DNA from: Coenobita brevimanus
Taxonomy: Eukaryota; Arthropoda; Malacostraca; Decapoda; Coenobitidae
DNA: 64,000 bases
Assembly: GCA_032717465.1 (NCBI GenBank)
Contig: CM064697.1
Location: forward strand, 4,715,001-4,779,000
Direction of reading: 5' to 3'
Shown here one piece after another: positions 37,703 to 49,363 of this stretch. A program made the translations under genes and the position numbers. The notes under the pieces are model-generated. The model was not told where the DNA came from and ran no database searches. It was given only the letters and a program-made list of their open reading frames with translations. The first letter of the stretch is position 1. Every line of letters begins with the position of its first letter.

Positions 37703-38215
37703 GTGGTAGGTGGGGGCGCTCACCATCCACTCACTCGATGTATTGCTGCTCTCGGTTGTCTGTCCTTTCCTCTCCACCCTCCGGAGTTTCCATGCTTCCT
37801 CTTCTGTCTTTCTTTTCTTCATTCTTTCCTTGTCCTTCTGCCTACAGGTGACTTTACACTCCCCCTTTTGTCTTTCTTTCCTTCGTTGTTTCCTCTTCTT
37901 CTGCGTATGGGTGACTCTACACTGAGTGACAAGCCAAATGGTTTCCTGTACACCAGGAAACCATTTACTAAGCTGGGTGGTAACCATATAACCAGATTAT
38001 GGTGCCTGGTGGTTTAGTGGGTAATTAAGGCGCTCCAATCGGATTGAGCCAGTGAAGGTTTATATCCAAGGGTTGGTTGGGGTTATTGCTCACATAATGC
38101 CACTCGGGGATGAGTGAGGCTGGTCACTCTCATCTTAAATGTCAGGACCAACATGCCTAGCCTCGGACTCCTACGCTTCTCGTGGGGCAAGGTAGGATTG
38201 AATGATGGATGGATG
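37703..38215 (+). mobile_element. SINE-A reference copy, 513 bp, with 13-bp target duplication
   Basis: It is flanked by the perfect 13-bp repeat AATGAAGGTATTG (37690-37702 and 38216-38228), which defines the element exactly. Order: GTGGTAGGTGGGGGCGCTCACC; a pyrimidine-rich spacer; GTGACAAGCC; a hairpin with 13-bp arms (AAATGGTTTCCTG, loop TACAC, CAGGAAACCATTT); GCTGGGTGGTAACC; a tRNA-like segment with box A TGGTTTAGTGGG (38010-38021) and box B GGTTTATATCC (38058-38068); GCCACTCGGGGATGAGTGAGG; and the GGATGGAT tail. The pol III boxes lie in the middle rather than at the 5' end, which is unusual for a tRNA-type SINE. Confidence 0.9.
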
Positions 38216-38784
38216 AATGAAGGTATTGTGCTTTGGGGTATTTGAACATAAATGTTGGATGTAGTACTTGTTAGCATTGGGTGTATAGGATTGTTAAAGG
38301 TATTCCTGAAGAGCCATCTTCATTTTGGAGGTAATATTGTCCAGGACAGCTTAATTGCATACAGACTTACTGGGTGTGGGAGATTACTCTACCCCTACAA
38401 CAGTCCAAGCTGTTGTCATGGAAGGGCTGACTCTGTCAGATAGTGCTTGAAGAGGAAGAGTGTGAATCCTGTCCCACGTAGCAACTTGTTCCAGTCATTT
38501 ATAATTGTTTTGTGTGTGTGTGTTTTATTACTCCATTTGAACAGCTGCTTTGTGTAATTCCTCAAATCTGTATTGGCAGTCATAAATATATTTTAGTCCA
38601 TATTTTCAATTCCTGCCATTTTTTTAAATATACGTACTTCAATCATATCTCCCCCTTCTTGTGTCTTCAAGCTTTGGTATATGTAATGTTCTTAGCCTTT
38701 CTTCATAGTTCAGTTTTCTCAAGTTTGGAAGCAGATGTGTTGCTTATTATTGTGCTTTTCTATTTTATCTATACTTCTTTTTGG

Positions 38785-39137
38785 TTGGTGGTAGGTGGTG
38801 GCATCCATCATCCATTCATTTTATATAATGCTGCCTACTTTCACCTTTATCATTCCTTTTCTGTATCTACCATCTTCCCTTCGTATTTCTCTCATCTTTC
38901 CTGTCACTTTTTATTACTTTTCTGGTAGCTTTATATTGAGTGACAAGCCTGACGGTTTCCTGTAAGCCAGGAAACTACTGTATTTACAAAGCTCGGTGTT
39001 AATCATATAACCAACCCATATGTCACTGTTTCCTACGGGTCAACAAGTGAATTGGTAGAGGTTTAGCGCCCCTCCATGTAAAAAACTAACATGAAGACAA
39101 CTGGCCACCCCTTGAGTGATTGTCTGGCTATAGATGG
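38785..39137 (+). mobile_element. SINE-B copy (LINE 5' module plus LINE-A 3' end)
   Basis: It begins GGTGGTAGGTGGTGGCATCC, has the hairpin segment GGTTTCCTGTAAGCCAGGAAAC, then GGTAGAGGTTTAGCGCCCCT and the LINE-A 3' end GGCCACCCCTTGAGTGATTGT then CTGGCTATAGATGG. It codes for nothing. It has no tRNA-like part, so it looks like an internally deleted LINE-A derivative. Confidence 0.75.
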
Positions 39138-39258
39138 GTATTTTTACATGAGAGTGTGAAGTTACGCAATGAAGACTCCTTGCATCTTAACGAGCTAGCT
39201 GGAGCCAGTCACCAGTCATCTCTCTCTGATCGTTCTATTGTGTATAGAGCCCCTAGAT

Positions 39259-39954
39259 CAGTGGTTCTTAACCTTTTTTGAGTCATGGACCCCTTCGAGA
39301 ATCTGGTGAAAGCCATGAACCCCTTCCCTACAAAAATGCACAGAAGCACATACACAGCATTTTGCATGCAATGAATATACTTTATTTTACTGAAAACTTC
39401 CTCACGCAGTTTATGACAAAGTATAAAACAGTCTTTACAAAGAATTATGTTTCTTACCCTTTTTCATGCAAAAACTAATGACCACTCGAAAAAATGAAGT
39501 ACATCCAACTTGCGCAAATTAAACAAAATAACATTTTAATTCTGCCCAAAAGTTCATTTCAATGAGAGGGTTGTTGTTTGGCCGGAGTAAGAAAATGAAA
39601 TTGTGGAGTGGTCTTTGACATAGCAACACGCATGGCATCGCTCACATCCAGTTGATTTCGACTATTCGTTTTGATGGAAACAAGCGCTGAAAACCCTGAC
39701 TCATAAAGGTATGTAGTAGCAAACGGAATCAGAGCACCCATAGCTCGCTTTGCAAGAGGAGGGTAGGGTTGTGTCAACGAACACTAGAATTCTTCAAGAC
39801 TTCGATTTTTTTTTTTTTTTTTTTTTTGGGGGGGGGTAGAGGGCAGCTAATTATGTCAAACGGCGTCACGTAATATCGCGAAATTGTTCTCAATTATTCT
39901 GACTTTCACGGACTCCATGAAGCCCATCCATGGACCCCAGGTTAAGAACCCCAG
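39259..39954 (-). mobile_element. hAT element, 696 bp, internally deleted, with C-terminal transposase exon
   Basis: The ends are CAGTGGTTCTTAACCTTTTTT and the complement of the right end, CTGGGGTTCTTAACCTGGGG. The perfect 8-bp duplication CCCTAGAT flanks it (39251-39258, 39955-39962). These ends are the common vertebrate/invertebrate hAT (Charlie/Zaphod-like) type. Confidence 0.9.
39559..39777 (-). pseudogene. hAT transposase C-terminal dimerisation domain fragment
   Basis: The frame reads YPPLAKRAMGALIPFATTYL then YESGFSALVSIKTNSRNQLD and VSDAMRVAMSKTTPQF. The PFATTYLxESGFSAL...KTxxRNxL motif is the hATC dimerisation block of ZBED/SCAND3-like transposases. The BED finger and RNase H core are absent, so it cannot catalyse transposition. 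The Met at the start is internal; the real protein began upstream. Confidence 0.85.
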
Positions 39955-40424
39955 CCCTAGATTATATAACAGATTGCCATTGTCCGTAAGACAACTCTAC
40001 TGTTGAATCCTTCAAGAGACAGCTGAAAGCCTTTCCTTTTTCAAAATGCTATGACGGATGATTGTAGGGTTTAATTACTGCCACATTCACATATACAGGA
40101 CTGTACATGATGTCGCTTGTATTATTTGTATAAGAGATGTCACAATATTTGTATTTGTAAAAATAATGTGTGTCGAGCGCTAATGAATTCCCAAAGGAAG
40201 AACTAGCGCTTTTGAGAAACAAAAGGACCAGATTATTATTATTATTATTACCATACTTACAAGGCATATATAGGTCTTGTAAATGGTACTGTAACACTCC
40301 TCTGTATATTTTGGCTCTGTGTCTTGTTATAGTACATTGTCATCAGTGTAGAAAATAGGATCTTCAGAAACATGGGGCCAATGTATTGTATCAATGACAA
40401 ATGCATTTATGAAGCTTGGGTGTT

Positions 40425-40873
40425 GGTGGTAGGTGGGGGCACTCACCATCCACTCACTCGATGTAGTGCTGCTTTGGGTGTCTGCCCATTCCTTTCTTCC
40501 TTTCTTCCTCTTTTTTTAATTCCTTCATTCTTTCCACTTCCTTCTGCCTGTGGGTGACTCTCCTGTACACTGAGTGATAAGCCAAATGGTTTCCTGTACA
40601 CCAGGATACCATTTACTATATACTGGGTGGTAACCATATAACCAAATTATGGCATCTGGTGGTTTAGTGGGTAATTAAGGCGCTCCAGTCGGATTGAGCC
40701 TGTGTAGGTTTATATCCAAGGGGTGGTTGAGGTTTATTGCTCATGTAATGCCACTTACGGAAGAGTGAGGCTGGCCATTCTCATCTTAAATGTCAGGACC
40801 AACTTGCCTAACCTCGGGTTCCTATGCTTTCCATAGGGCAGCATAAGATTGGATGATGGATGGATGGATGGAT
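40425..40873 (+). mobile_element. SINE-A copy, about 448 bp
   Basis: The standard family order from GTGGTAGGTGGGGGCACTCACC to a GGATGGATGGATGGATC tail, with the hairpin near 40587-40617 (one arm mismatch). It has lost part of the pyrimidine spacer. It abuts the 3' end of the I-like LINE. The stretch 40060-40424 to its left holds only AT-rich sequence with a short (ATT)n. Confidence 0.85.
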
Positions 40874-41089
40874 CTTTGTCATTGCTATGATGAGTCATGG
40901 ACAATGAAATGAAATTAAATGAAAAGGTAGCACCAGGTAACAAAGACCATATGGCATAAAGTCGCATCACAGAGCGAAAAAAAGGTAAAGGAGGGAAATA
41001 AGGGAAAAATGGAAGATAAAATTAAATATCATACAAAGTCCCTAAATAAGTTAAAAAGGACATTAAACGGGTAATAGAAAAATACTGAG

Positions 41090-44000
41090 ACTCACTTAAA
41101 ACATCGCTTAAATCTGGAGGTCAGCAAAGTGAGGATAAAAACGGGAATAGTCGAAGGCGAACTCCTGTATGTCGAGGGCAGGCAATGAGAATGTGGTGTA
41201 CTGACAGGGGAACATTGCAAGCAGGGCAGAAAGGCGGCGAATTGCCAGACATCAAATACCCATGAGTAAGATGAGTATGGCCAATCCGTAAGCAAGCGAG
41301 GGCAGTCTCCCAACGGCGGTTACGATGACAAGGATTGGACCACGGAGAAACAGAAGATTACCGGTAACAGTCTGGAGTTTATTACCAGTCAACAAGGACC
41401 AGCAAGACTGCCACCGCTGTCGGAAGAACACTCGGAGGACAGGAAAAAAAATCAGAAACTGGAACAGATCAAAAGGGCACACAAGGGGACTGGAGGGCTT
41501 CGCAAGCCAAGGCATCCACAGTTTTGTTACCAGGAATGCAGACATGACCTGGTACCCAGCAGAAAGACACTGATTTTTTCTTGACAGACAGACGAAACAG
41601 CCACTCTTGAATCTCTAAGATGAGAGGATGGAAGCGCGAAGTTGATTGCAACAGAAGGAGTGCACTAAGGGAGTCAGAGAATAGAACAAAGGACAATGAA
41701 GGATGGCTGTAACATTTACGGGCCACAAGTAATAAAGGATGAAGTTCAACCGTCATAACTGAAGCTACTGAAAGAAGGCTATACTGATATGAATGATCAG
41801 GGAACTGAACTGCAAATCCGTACCGTGTGCCATTTTTTATCCATCTGTATAGAGATGGACTGCAGAAGCATGTTTGACAGGATGTGCGTGAAAGGAAGAT
41901 CTATGAACTATGGAAGAGGTAGACGACTTTGAGGAAGGCAGTATGTAAGAACAAACAGAAGGATGTGACAGCAGCCAAGGTGGAAACCGCCCAGGGCAAA
42001 ATAAGAGAACATTGTCTATGGAAACTGGGAAGGACGAGAGGAAGAACTGAACATGGAGTATGAAAGGGGGTCGACAACGGGAATGGGTTAAATAATAGTC
42101 TGCAACAAAGGAATGTATTTAGAGCACCGAAGAAGACTGAAACTGATATTGTCTCAAGAAATGGCGAAGAGAAAGTAATGCACAACGTCTATAAAGCGAA
42201 GGATAACCTGACTCTGCATAAAGACTCTCTACTGGAGAGGAGCGGAAAGCACCAAGCGCTAAACGAAGACCAAAATGGTGTACCGAATCAAGTTTCGTAA
42301 CGTATGAACGGGAGCAGAAGAGTAAACTTGGCACCCATAGTCTAATTTTGATAAACTAAGGGCTCAATGAAGGTTAAGTAGGCATGTATGGTCAGCACCC
42401 CAAGACACGTGGGATAAAATTTGCAGCAGACGTAGACATTGTAAAGTCGACAGTTTCAAAGACAAAATATGAGTGTCCCATGTCAACTTAGAATCAAAGA
42501 TCAGGCCCAAGCATCTAGTAGACGCCCTATACTGGAGAGGATGATGATAAAGATAGAGAGGTGGGTGAAGTGCCTGACGACTTCGAGTAAAGGTCATTGC
42601 ACACGACTTAGAAGTGGAGAACTGAAAACCATGAGCAGTAGCCCAAGAAGAAGCATTCGTAATAGCAGACTGAAGAAGACTGTAACACTACAGAACTAGA
42701 GCCTGCAGCATAGACACCGAAGTCATTAACATATAAAGAAGAATGTACACCTACTGGGAGAGATGCAACAATATCATTAATTGCAATAAGGAAAAGTGTT
42801 GTGCTAAGAACCCTGCCCTGAGGAACTCCTTCGTATTGTGGGTAGGAATCAGACAAACTATTGCAGACGCGGACAGAATGTGACCTATTTGTCAAATAAT
42901 TTTGAATAAAAACTCCCATATTGCCAACAGTACCAAGTAATTGGACTGTACGGAGAATATTATACCATACTTCCACGCTGTATCATATGCCTTCTCAAAA
43001 TCAAAAAATACAGCAAGGACTGATTCACCTTTGGAAAACGCAGCCCTAACATACGTTTCTAACTTAATCAATGGGTCCAAAGTACTTGGCATCTTTCGGA
43101 AGCCGAACTGAGCTGGAGATAAAAGGCGGTTAGATTCTAACAACCACATTACCCTAGCATTAACTATATGTTCCAGGACTTTGCAAAGACAGCTTGTCAG
43201 AGCTATTGGACGATAATCTTGAGGAAGATGGCCATCTTTAAAAGGCTTGAGGAAAGGAATAATAAGCGCAATGTGCCAACTTGGGGGAAATTCGCCTGTG
43301 GTCCAAACATGATTATAAAGTGCTAGTAAAAACTGAAGCCCTGCCGATGAAAGGTGTTTAAGCATTCTGTAATGAACACCATTTAAACCCTCACATGTAT
43401 CTCTGCAAGAACGAATGGCATCATGTAATTCTGCCGACGTAAAAGGAGCATTATAATGTTCTTCATCAGAGAGGTGGTAGTGGAGTGGATGATGTTCTGC
43501 TGTCGAACGAAGTTTATGAAAGTCACTCGTCAGATGAGAGCTTTACTAACCTCACTAAAATGTTCACCTAACGCATTGGCAACTAAGTAGGGATCTGCTA
43601 TGTAAGTACCATGCAGGTGGAGGACCGGAGCAGGAAATGGTAGCCGTTTACCTGCTATCTTACAGATACAGGCTCAAACCACTGAGATGGGGGTGTTAGA
43701 ATTAACTCGAGAAACATATAACTTCCATTTGGATTTCTTAGCCTCTTTAACTGTTCGACGAAAGGCAGCACTGGCACGTCGGAAAAGTATAAGGTGAAAA
43801 ACTTTATCAGCGGTATGATGTTTGCGGTGATAGCTCTTCCTAGTAGCCCATTTGATACGGAGGGATCTTGAGCATTCCGGTGTCCACCAAGGAACACACT
43901 TAGACGAAAAGGAATGAGTGGTCTTAGGAATTCCCTGATGAGCAGCATTTAGTACCACATCAAGGAATTTAGTGAGCATATCTTGTACACAAGAAGAAGG

Positions 44001-44714
44001 AACAGAAAGAGGAGTCGTATTGGAAGTAAAAGCTGTCCAATTCGCTCGAGCAAAACACTAACGTGGTAGGTGTAGAGTAGGAGAATATGAAGTGAGTTGA
44101 AGATGTATTGGAAAATGATCACTAAACAGACAATCTTGAAGGACATACCAAGTGAAGTCAAGGGCAAGAGATGGAGAACACAAAGAAAGGTCAATGCAGG
44201 AAAAGGTATGCGTACGTACATCGAAGCGGGTGGGAACACCAGTATTGAGGACTTAAAGCTTATGATGGTAAATAAAAGATTCCATCAGTCGACCATGAGG
44301 ATTGATAACAGAATCACCCCACAGGGAATTTCGACTATTAAAATCGCCGAGTAAAAGGTATGAAGGGAAACTGGAGAGCAGGATAGCTAATGCCGAAAAA
44401 TCAAGTGCCACTGAGGGGGAGAAATAGGGAGAAACAATTGTTAATCAATGTCCAAGAAATATGCGGGCTGTGACGCAGGGGAGCTCTGTAGAAATTTGTA
44501 ACAGTTCGAATGGAACCATATGGTGGATCAAAATGCAAACATCAGAAATGGAATGAGGAGAGCTAAAAAAGGAATAATTGGGGATAGGAGGTGGGGACTC
44601 CTGAAGGTGAGTCTCCTGTAAGCAAAGCACCATAGGTTGGTGACTGGAAAGCAAATAACGTAAGTCGTTACGTTATGAAGTAAAACTGCTTAAATTCCAC
44701 TGTAAAATAGACAT
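41090..44714 (-). pseudogene. LINE-I ORF2 (endonuclease, reverse transcriptase, RNase H)
   Basis: Starts near 44714 with MSILQWNLSSF and a stop, then HQPMVLCLQETHLQES, the endonuclease N-terminus. The RT has FKDGHLPQDYRPIALTSCLC (43250-43190), FDFEKAYDTAWKYG, and EGVPQGRVLSTTLFLIAIND. The catalytic box reads YVND instead of YADD (near 42740). RNase H is at 41469-41756 with SDSLSAL and VSFCWVPGHVCIPGNKTVDA. A C-terminal HTHLTHGYLMSG-type motif lies at 41310-41250. Only about 75 bases separate ORF1 and ORF2. Many frameshifts and stops show that it is dead. Confidence 0.8.
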
Positions 44715-44788
44715 TGTAACATAAAACAGAGGATCAGAACAATGACAAAACTGATTGTGCTAAAAAACTATGTTTGTTGAAGAAGAGG

Positions 44789-46687
44789 TTACCTTTGAGT
44801 AAGGATAGTGGGTACTGAAGAGCCACTGGAGAACTGAGTGGTGGTAGGGCATGACTCGGGCAAGGAAGGACGGTGGTGAGGGAAGGGGGTTTCTTTCCCT
44901 GGAGGCAAAGGAAGGTCTAAAAGGGATTTGACAATAGGCTCACTTGAAGTTGAGGTGGGGGAAGAAGAGAAAGGTGGAGGTAACGGAGAGATTACGGATG
45001 AAGTAGAGGATGTAGAGGCTGCAGCCTCAGGGGGAAGAGGAGTGGAAGGAAGAGCGAGAGGAGGGGAGTGAACATCGGCAGAAACGGTAATTGTAGAAGT
45101 GGAAATGGGGATGGTTGCAGCAGTGATTGGAACAAACGATGGTGAAGAAGTATCCTGAAGAAACCGTGTAACTTTCTGGATAGTTTTGGAAGAACTGTCA
45201 CCCGAAGATGCATGACGAAGTAAACGGAAGTCAGATCTGGAGGAGAGAGGAGGCATGCAGTGCTTTTGGGGAACAGGACGTGACCCACGATTGGCTTTAC
45301 GTTTATTGACCGACTGAAGGGGAGTGGCAGGGTGGGAGGGGCGTGGCCGAGAACGGGAAGGATGCGACATGGGTAGAGGAAAGAGAGGTGGAAGTAAAGG
45401 AACCGAGACCTGAAAAGAAATTTGATGACGGAATAGGTGGACGAAGAAGGGCAAGAGGTGGTTGAGAGCGAAACGGACAAAGGTTGGGCTGCAGAAAGAG
45501 AACAAGAAGGCTGTAAAGAAAACGAGGGAGAGGACGAAGAAGTGACAAAGACATCTGAGGTTGCAACAGATGAATAGAGACGATAAGCTGTGGCAGTAGC
45601 ACCTGTATAGCCTTGACGTCATGCTTCCCGGCAAGCTTCAGCCCGGCAGAGCCCAGTGGACAGTTGGATTCGGAGAACCTCACATTCAAATTTGTACGAA
45701 GGGCAATGACGATCAGTGGCGGTATGTTCACCTTTACAATTAGGACGGCAGTGATGATTCGAGGGGCATTCATCATCCTTATGATCTGAAGATGAACAAA
45801 GGTGGCACATAGGAGTGGATCTGCAAAATTTCAGGGGATGTCCAAACTTCCAACAAGCACAGCATTGACGAGGGACTGGGAGAGATTGTTCAACGTTTAG
45901 CCTGAGACCACCAAGCATAACAATGGTAGGTAAGGTACGGCTGTTGAAATGGATATTTGCAATATTTATAGAATAGTGGCGGCGATGCGTAGAAGGAAGC
46001 GAGTAACACTGTACGGTACTGTAACAGCTTTATGACCTGGAGTTCTAAAATCTCCTGGATAAGAGGAGAACACTCTGGCCACTGACGGTCACCAAGACCG
46101 ATATAAGTGGGAACTAAGATTGTCCCTACACAAGAATTGAGGGGAACATTTTTTGTTACAATAATTGGTGTGCCGGCAGGACTAAGTAAACTGGTCATCG
46201 CAGTCGCCAGTTCTTCGGACTGAACTGTTACAATACGAGAGCCATCTGGACGAAAGGTAAATTGGACATCTTTGCCCACCTGCTTAAATAGGCAACAATG
46301 AAAAAGCAGGTCATTGCCTGCTTAAGGGGCAGTTGAGGGAATGTCAAAAAACTTGGTCCAGGTCTGGGGGCCGAACAAAGGTTGGAATTTGTTATGTTGT
46401 GTTTGCTTAGGAAATGGGAGCAGAGATGGACGAGGACGAGAGATACGCGTGGAAAAGGTAGAAGAGGTAAGAGAAAGATAAGGTTCTAGAGTAATGATAG
46501 AGGAGGAGCTAGTAGAGGAGGGCTGGGCAGAAATTGGAGGAGAAGAAGATGAAGGAGGTGAGGAGGAGGAGGAAAGAGGCAGAAAAGTAGAGGTAGTCGG
46601 TGGGACATCCGAAAGAAAAGCTGAGGTCGTTACCTGGGTCAGGTCAGCAGCAGAACCGGGGGAGGGGGAACTAATATTCAAATCCAT
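44789..46687 (-). pseudogene. LINE-I ORF1 (gag-like, three zinc knuckles)
   Basis: ATG at 46687 (MDLNISSPSPGSAADLTQVT) begins a Ser/Pro-rich N-terminus that stops at 46322. The continuation at 46279-45890 reads an RNA-binding-like region (VTVQSEELATAMTSLLSPAG, PLNSCVGTILVPTYIGLGD). The frame at 45918-45619 holds three CCHC-type knuckles: CCACWKFGHPLKFC, CHLCSSSDHKDDEC and CRPNCKGEHTATDRHC. A low-complexity Ser/Pro tail runs to the stop at 44789. ORF1 proteins of I-like elements coat the RNA template. Several frameshifts make it non-functional. Confidence 0.8.
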
Positions 46688-47604
46688 AATGGTATATGAA
46701 ACAAGAAAGGCTCATCATGACAACTGAAAAAGGAAGGATATTACGGTCAAAACCCCAAGTCCAGAGGCCCAGCCAGTGACCCAAGTGGGGGTCAAGCTCC
46801 AGTGTGCGCCCCTTACCCTACCCTGGAAGGGATAGCGACGCTGTGCCAGAGAACAAAGGTTCCTTACACAGGGAAGGGTTGCCGGCCAATGACCGAGAGT
46901 CCCGCCGCTGAGCCATGGCACCCCTGGAACCGACATATGCAGCCCAGCAGCGGTCCCACCTCCACAGAGGGTCCCTCTGCAGAGGTCCACACACTGAGTT
47001 GGCGCCAAACCACCATGACCCCCACCACTGGCCTAGATAATAGCCCAAGGGCACACCCAGTCCTTCCTGTTACAACTTATGCATGGTCAGTGATGAGAAT
47101 TTTGATGAATGTGGAAAAGTCCTTGCCATTTAAAGCCAAATGATAGCATAGAGAGAGACAGGAGAAAATGAAAGAAGTGATAGAAAAAGAAAAGTGCCTT
47201 GCAAAATTAGTTGAGGCAACGACTGGGGCCCAAGGAGGGGGGAGAGGGGAGAGCAGAATGGACTTGAAGGCCATCTTGCAACCAGGCCTCCACGTCTGTG
47301 GAGGGAATGAAGGTACCCTGCTAGAACTCCCCACACATCAAGCCCCAGTCGATGCCCCTGAAGCCCCCCACGACGGCAGTGAGCAAGGGAACGGGGTGAG
47401 TCATGGACAAGCTGCTGTCTTCTGTGCTGGGTCCGTTGAAACAGGCTTCAGCATCATCTAGGTGAGTTAGAAAAAGTGTTTTTTGGACTTGCTAGCTTAC
47501 AGTTCAAAGAAAGCAGAGGTTTGGAAGATATCAGAGGGACTCAGAATCTAGGGAGTGTCATCCTGATATTTTCATGTACCGTATACAGATTTGGTTGGCT
47601 GTTT

Positions 47605-47675
47605 GGATGTTGCAACTCCTCACCCTGGCCTAGGGAGGGAAAGGAGGTCTGAATGATGATGATGATGATGATACA
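47605..47675 (+). mobile_element. Solo LINE-B 3' end with GAT tail
   Basis: CTCACCCTGGCCTAGGGAGG then GAAAGGAGGTCTGAATGATGATGATG is the family 3' end with its tail; nothing upstream belongs to the LINE. Confidence 0.75.
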
Positions 47676-47807
47676 GTATTGGTTTAGTTTCATCGGTCTT
47701 TAGGGGATGCCTTTTTGCCCTCAAATTTTTTTCTGTGCAGTTACAGTGACAGCCATAAAGGCATTTTCTTCAATATATCATACTCTGTATGAGTCTCATC
47801 AGACTGA

Positions 47808-47866
47808 GCAGCATGGAGAGCCACCACTACGTTACCAAGGTTGATGCATGCAAGCATGTTGGAGCC
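47808..47866 (+). mobile_element. Solo LINE-D 3' end, 59 bp
   Basis: GCAGCATGGAGAGCCACCAC then GTTACCAAGG and GATGCATGCAAGCATGTTGG, AGCC: the last bases of LINE-D only, as at 32670-32737. Confidence 0.8.
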
Positions 47867-47999
47867 ATTATTAATTATATGAACATTGCAACAGGCACAA
47901 TACTAATACAAGTGAAAAGTTCCCATGTCTACAAATGCATCTATTACACTCATCCCTGCCTGATTGTGTGACAGGAGAAAGACTGAAATACCATACAGG

Positions 48000-49314
48000 T
48001 CTATGTCTTTATTGACAATTTTTACAGGTCATAAATTACATAACCATATTTACTAAATTTTCACTTTGTTCATATCTTTATATCTTTTTACATTTACAGT
48101 ACTTGTTAATTTACATAAAATTTTAATTGAAATGAAACTTCAATATAATGATAACAGTTGAATGCATAGGTAATTTTTAGTTTTTATTCTTTCCTTGGCC
48201 ATTTGTTGAACTTTACATTTTATGAAAAAACTACAAAAAGTATCCCCTTACTCTGTCAACCTTGCATATATGATTTACTTTTTGAGATGTCTGCGTGTAA
48301 AACTCCTAACCCACGGACCACTTGGCTTAGGGCTCCTAATTACGCAGTGGAGCGGGTCAACCAAAAAGCTTCCACTGTGTAATCTGTATACTAAGCCTGA
48401 GTCACAACACAACCCCTTGTATCAAATAATGAACAGGCTCCTAACCCCAACATACTCTCATACTCTTCAACATTCATTTACATTATGCTCACATACTGTA
48501 ATCATTTACACTTTGGTGAAGCTTCTGCATTCACTCTCTCTTCTTTAACAATGCACATTAATGATACTAAACATCACCTCTCACAGGGCATGCAGAAATG
48601 CAATAAAGGTTATCATGACACCTCTATCAGAATACAAATCCCTGTAAATGGAATATTGAAGTGCTCGGCTCTGAACTATTCCAGAAAATTTCAAAAATTC
48701 TGCATACATGCCAGAATAACCTTTAACTGAAAGACAAGCTAGTCAACTCATCATTACCAACAAAGGTACACACTGCACTTTATGACAAATCAGTAATTAC
48801 TGAACAAAGTATGAAAGACATGACTCTCACCACACACGAAATATGGCAGCTGTCATAACATTCTTCCTTGAAAGGAAGCAGTATATGAAACTTAAGACGT
48901 AGACAATTTGGTCCCTAAAAATTAGGAGTCTGTTCATCCAAACTTTCTTATACATGAACTTCTCTTCATCATTAATGTAGTGATGCTACTGAACATAAAT
49001 GAATGTATAAAATGTGTATAATACTTTTAGCAAATTTAGCTTAGCTCAAACTGTCATTTAACCTGAGTTTGTTCTTACACATGTAGCTACCATTACAATC
49101 AAAGTAGCTACTGCATAATACTTCACACTACAAATAACTTTTTATGGTCAAGGAGATTATATAAGAAAGAAAAGATTATATAAAAGATAAATCATTAATG
49201 GAAAGTCAGCCGTCACCTGCAAAATACATTATAATGTAATTTACTGATTCATCACAAATTATTTTCTACCCTTTTCAGTATCATTCTTCAAAGTACACTG
49301 TTATCATCACTAGA

Positions 49315-49363
<49 letters not shown>

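Larger units (their letters stand above)
39140..40052 (+). mobile_element. LINE-E C-terminal fragment, split by a hAT element
   Basis: Reading across the hAT insertion gives HLNELAGASHQSSLSDRSIV, then YRAPRLYNRLPLSVRQL and, after one frameshift, TVESFKRQLKAFPFSKCYDG and a stop. The pattern LYNRLP...SFKRQLKxFxFSKCYD is the C-terminus of CR1/Jockey-like ORF2. It is not the same copy type as LINE-C. Its endpoints are approximate. Confidence 0.6.
40876..47465 (-). mobile_element. LINE-I: nearly complete I-like non-LTR retrotransposon, two ORFs, RNase H
   Basis: On the minus strand the order is GC-rich 5' UTR (about 47465-46688), ORF1 with zinc knuckles (46687-44789), ORF2 with endonuclease, RT and RNase H (from 44714 to about 41090), and an A-rich 3' end near 40900. 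Order and content fit the I/Nimb-type LINEs. Both frames are broken. The 5' boundary is set by the change from GC-rich to AT-rich sequence and is approximate. Confidence 0.85.

Noticed and set aside
44789..45634. A host gene with Ser/Pro-rich protein of 281 aa
   Set aside because: It is the low-complexity tail of the LINE-I ORF1, directly after its zinc knuckles and before ORF2.
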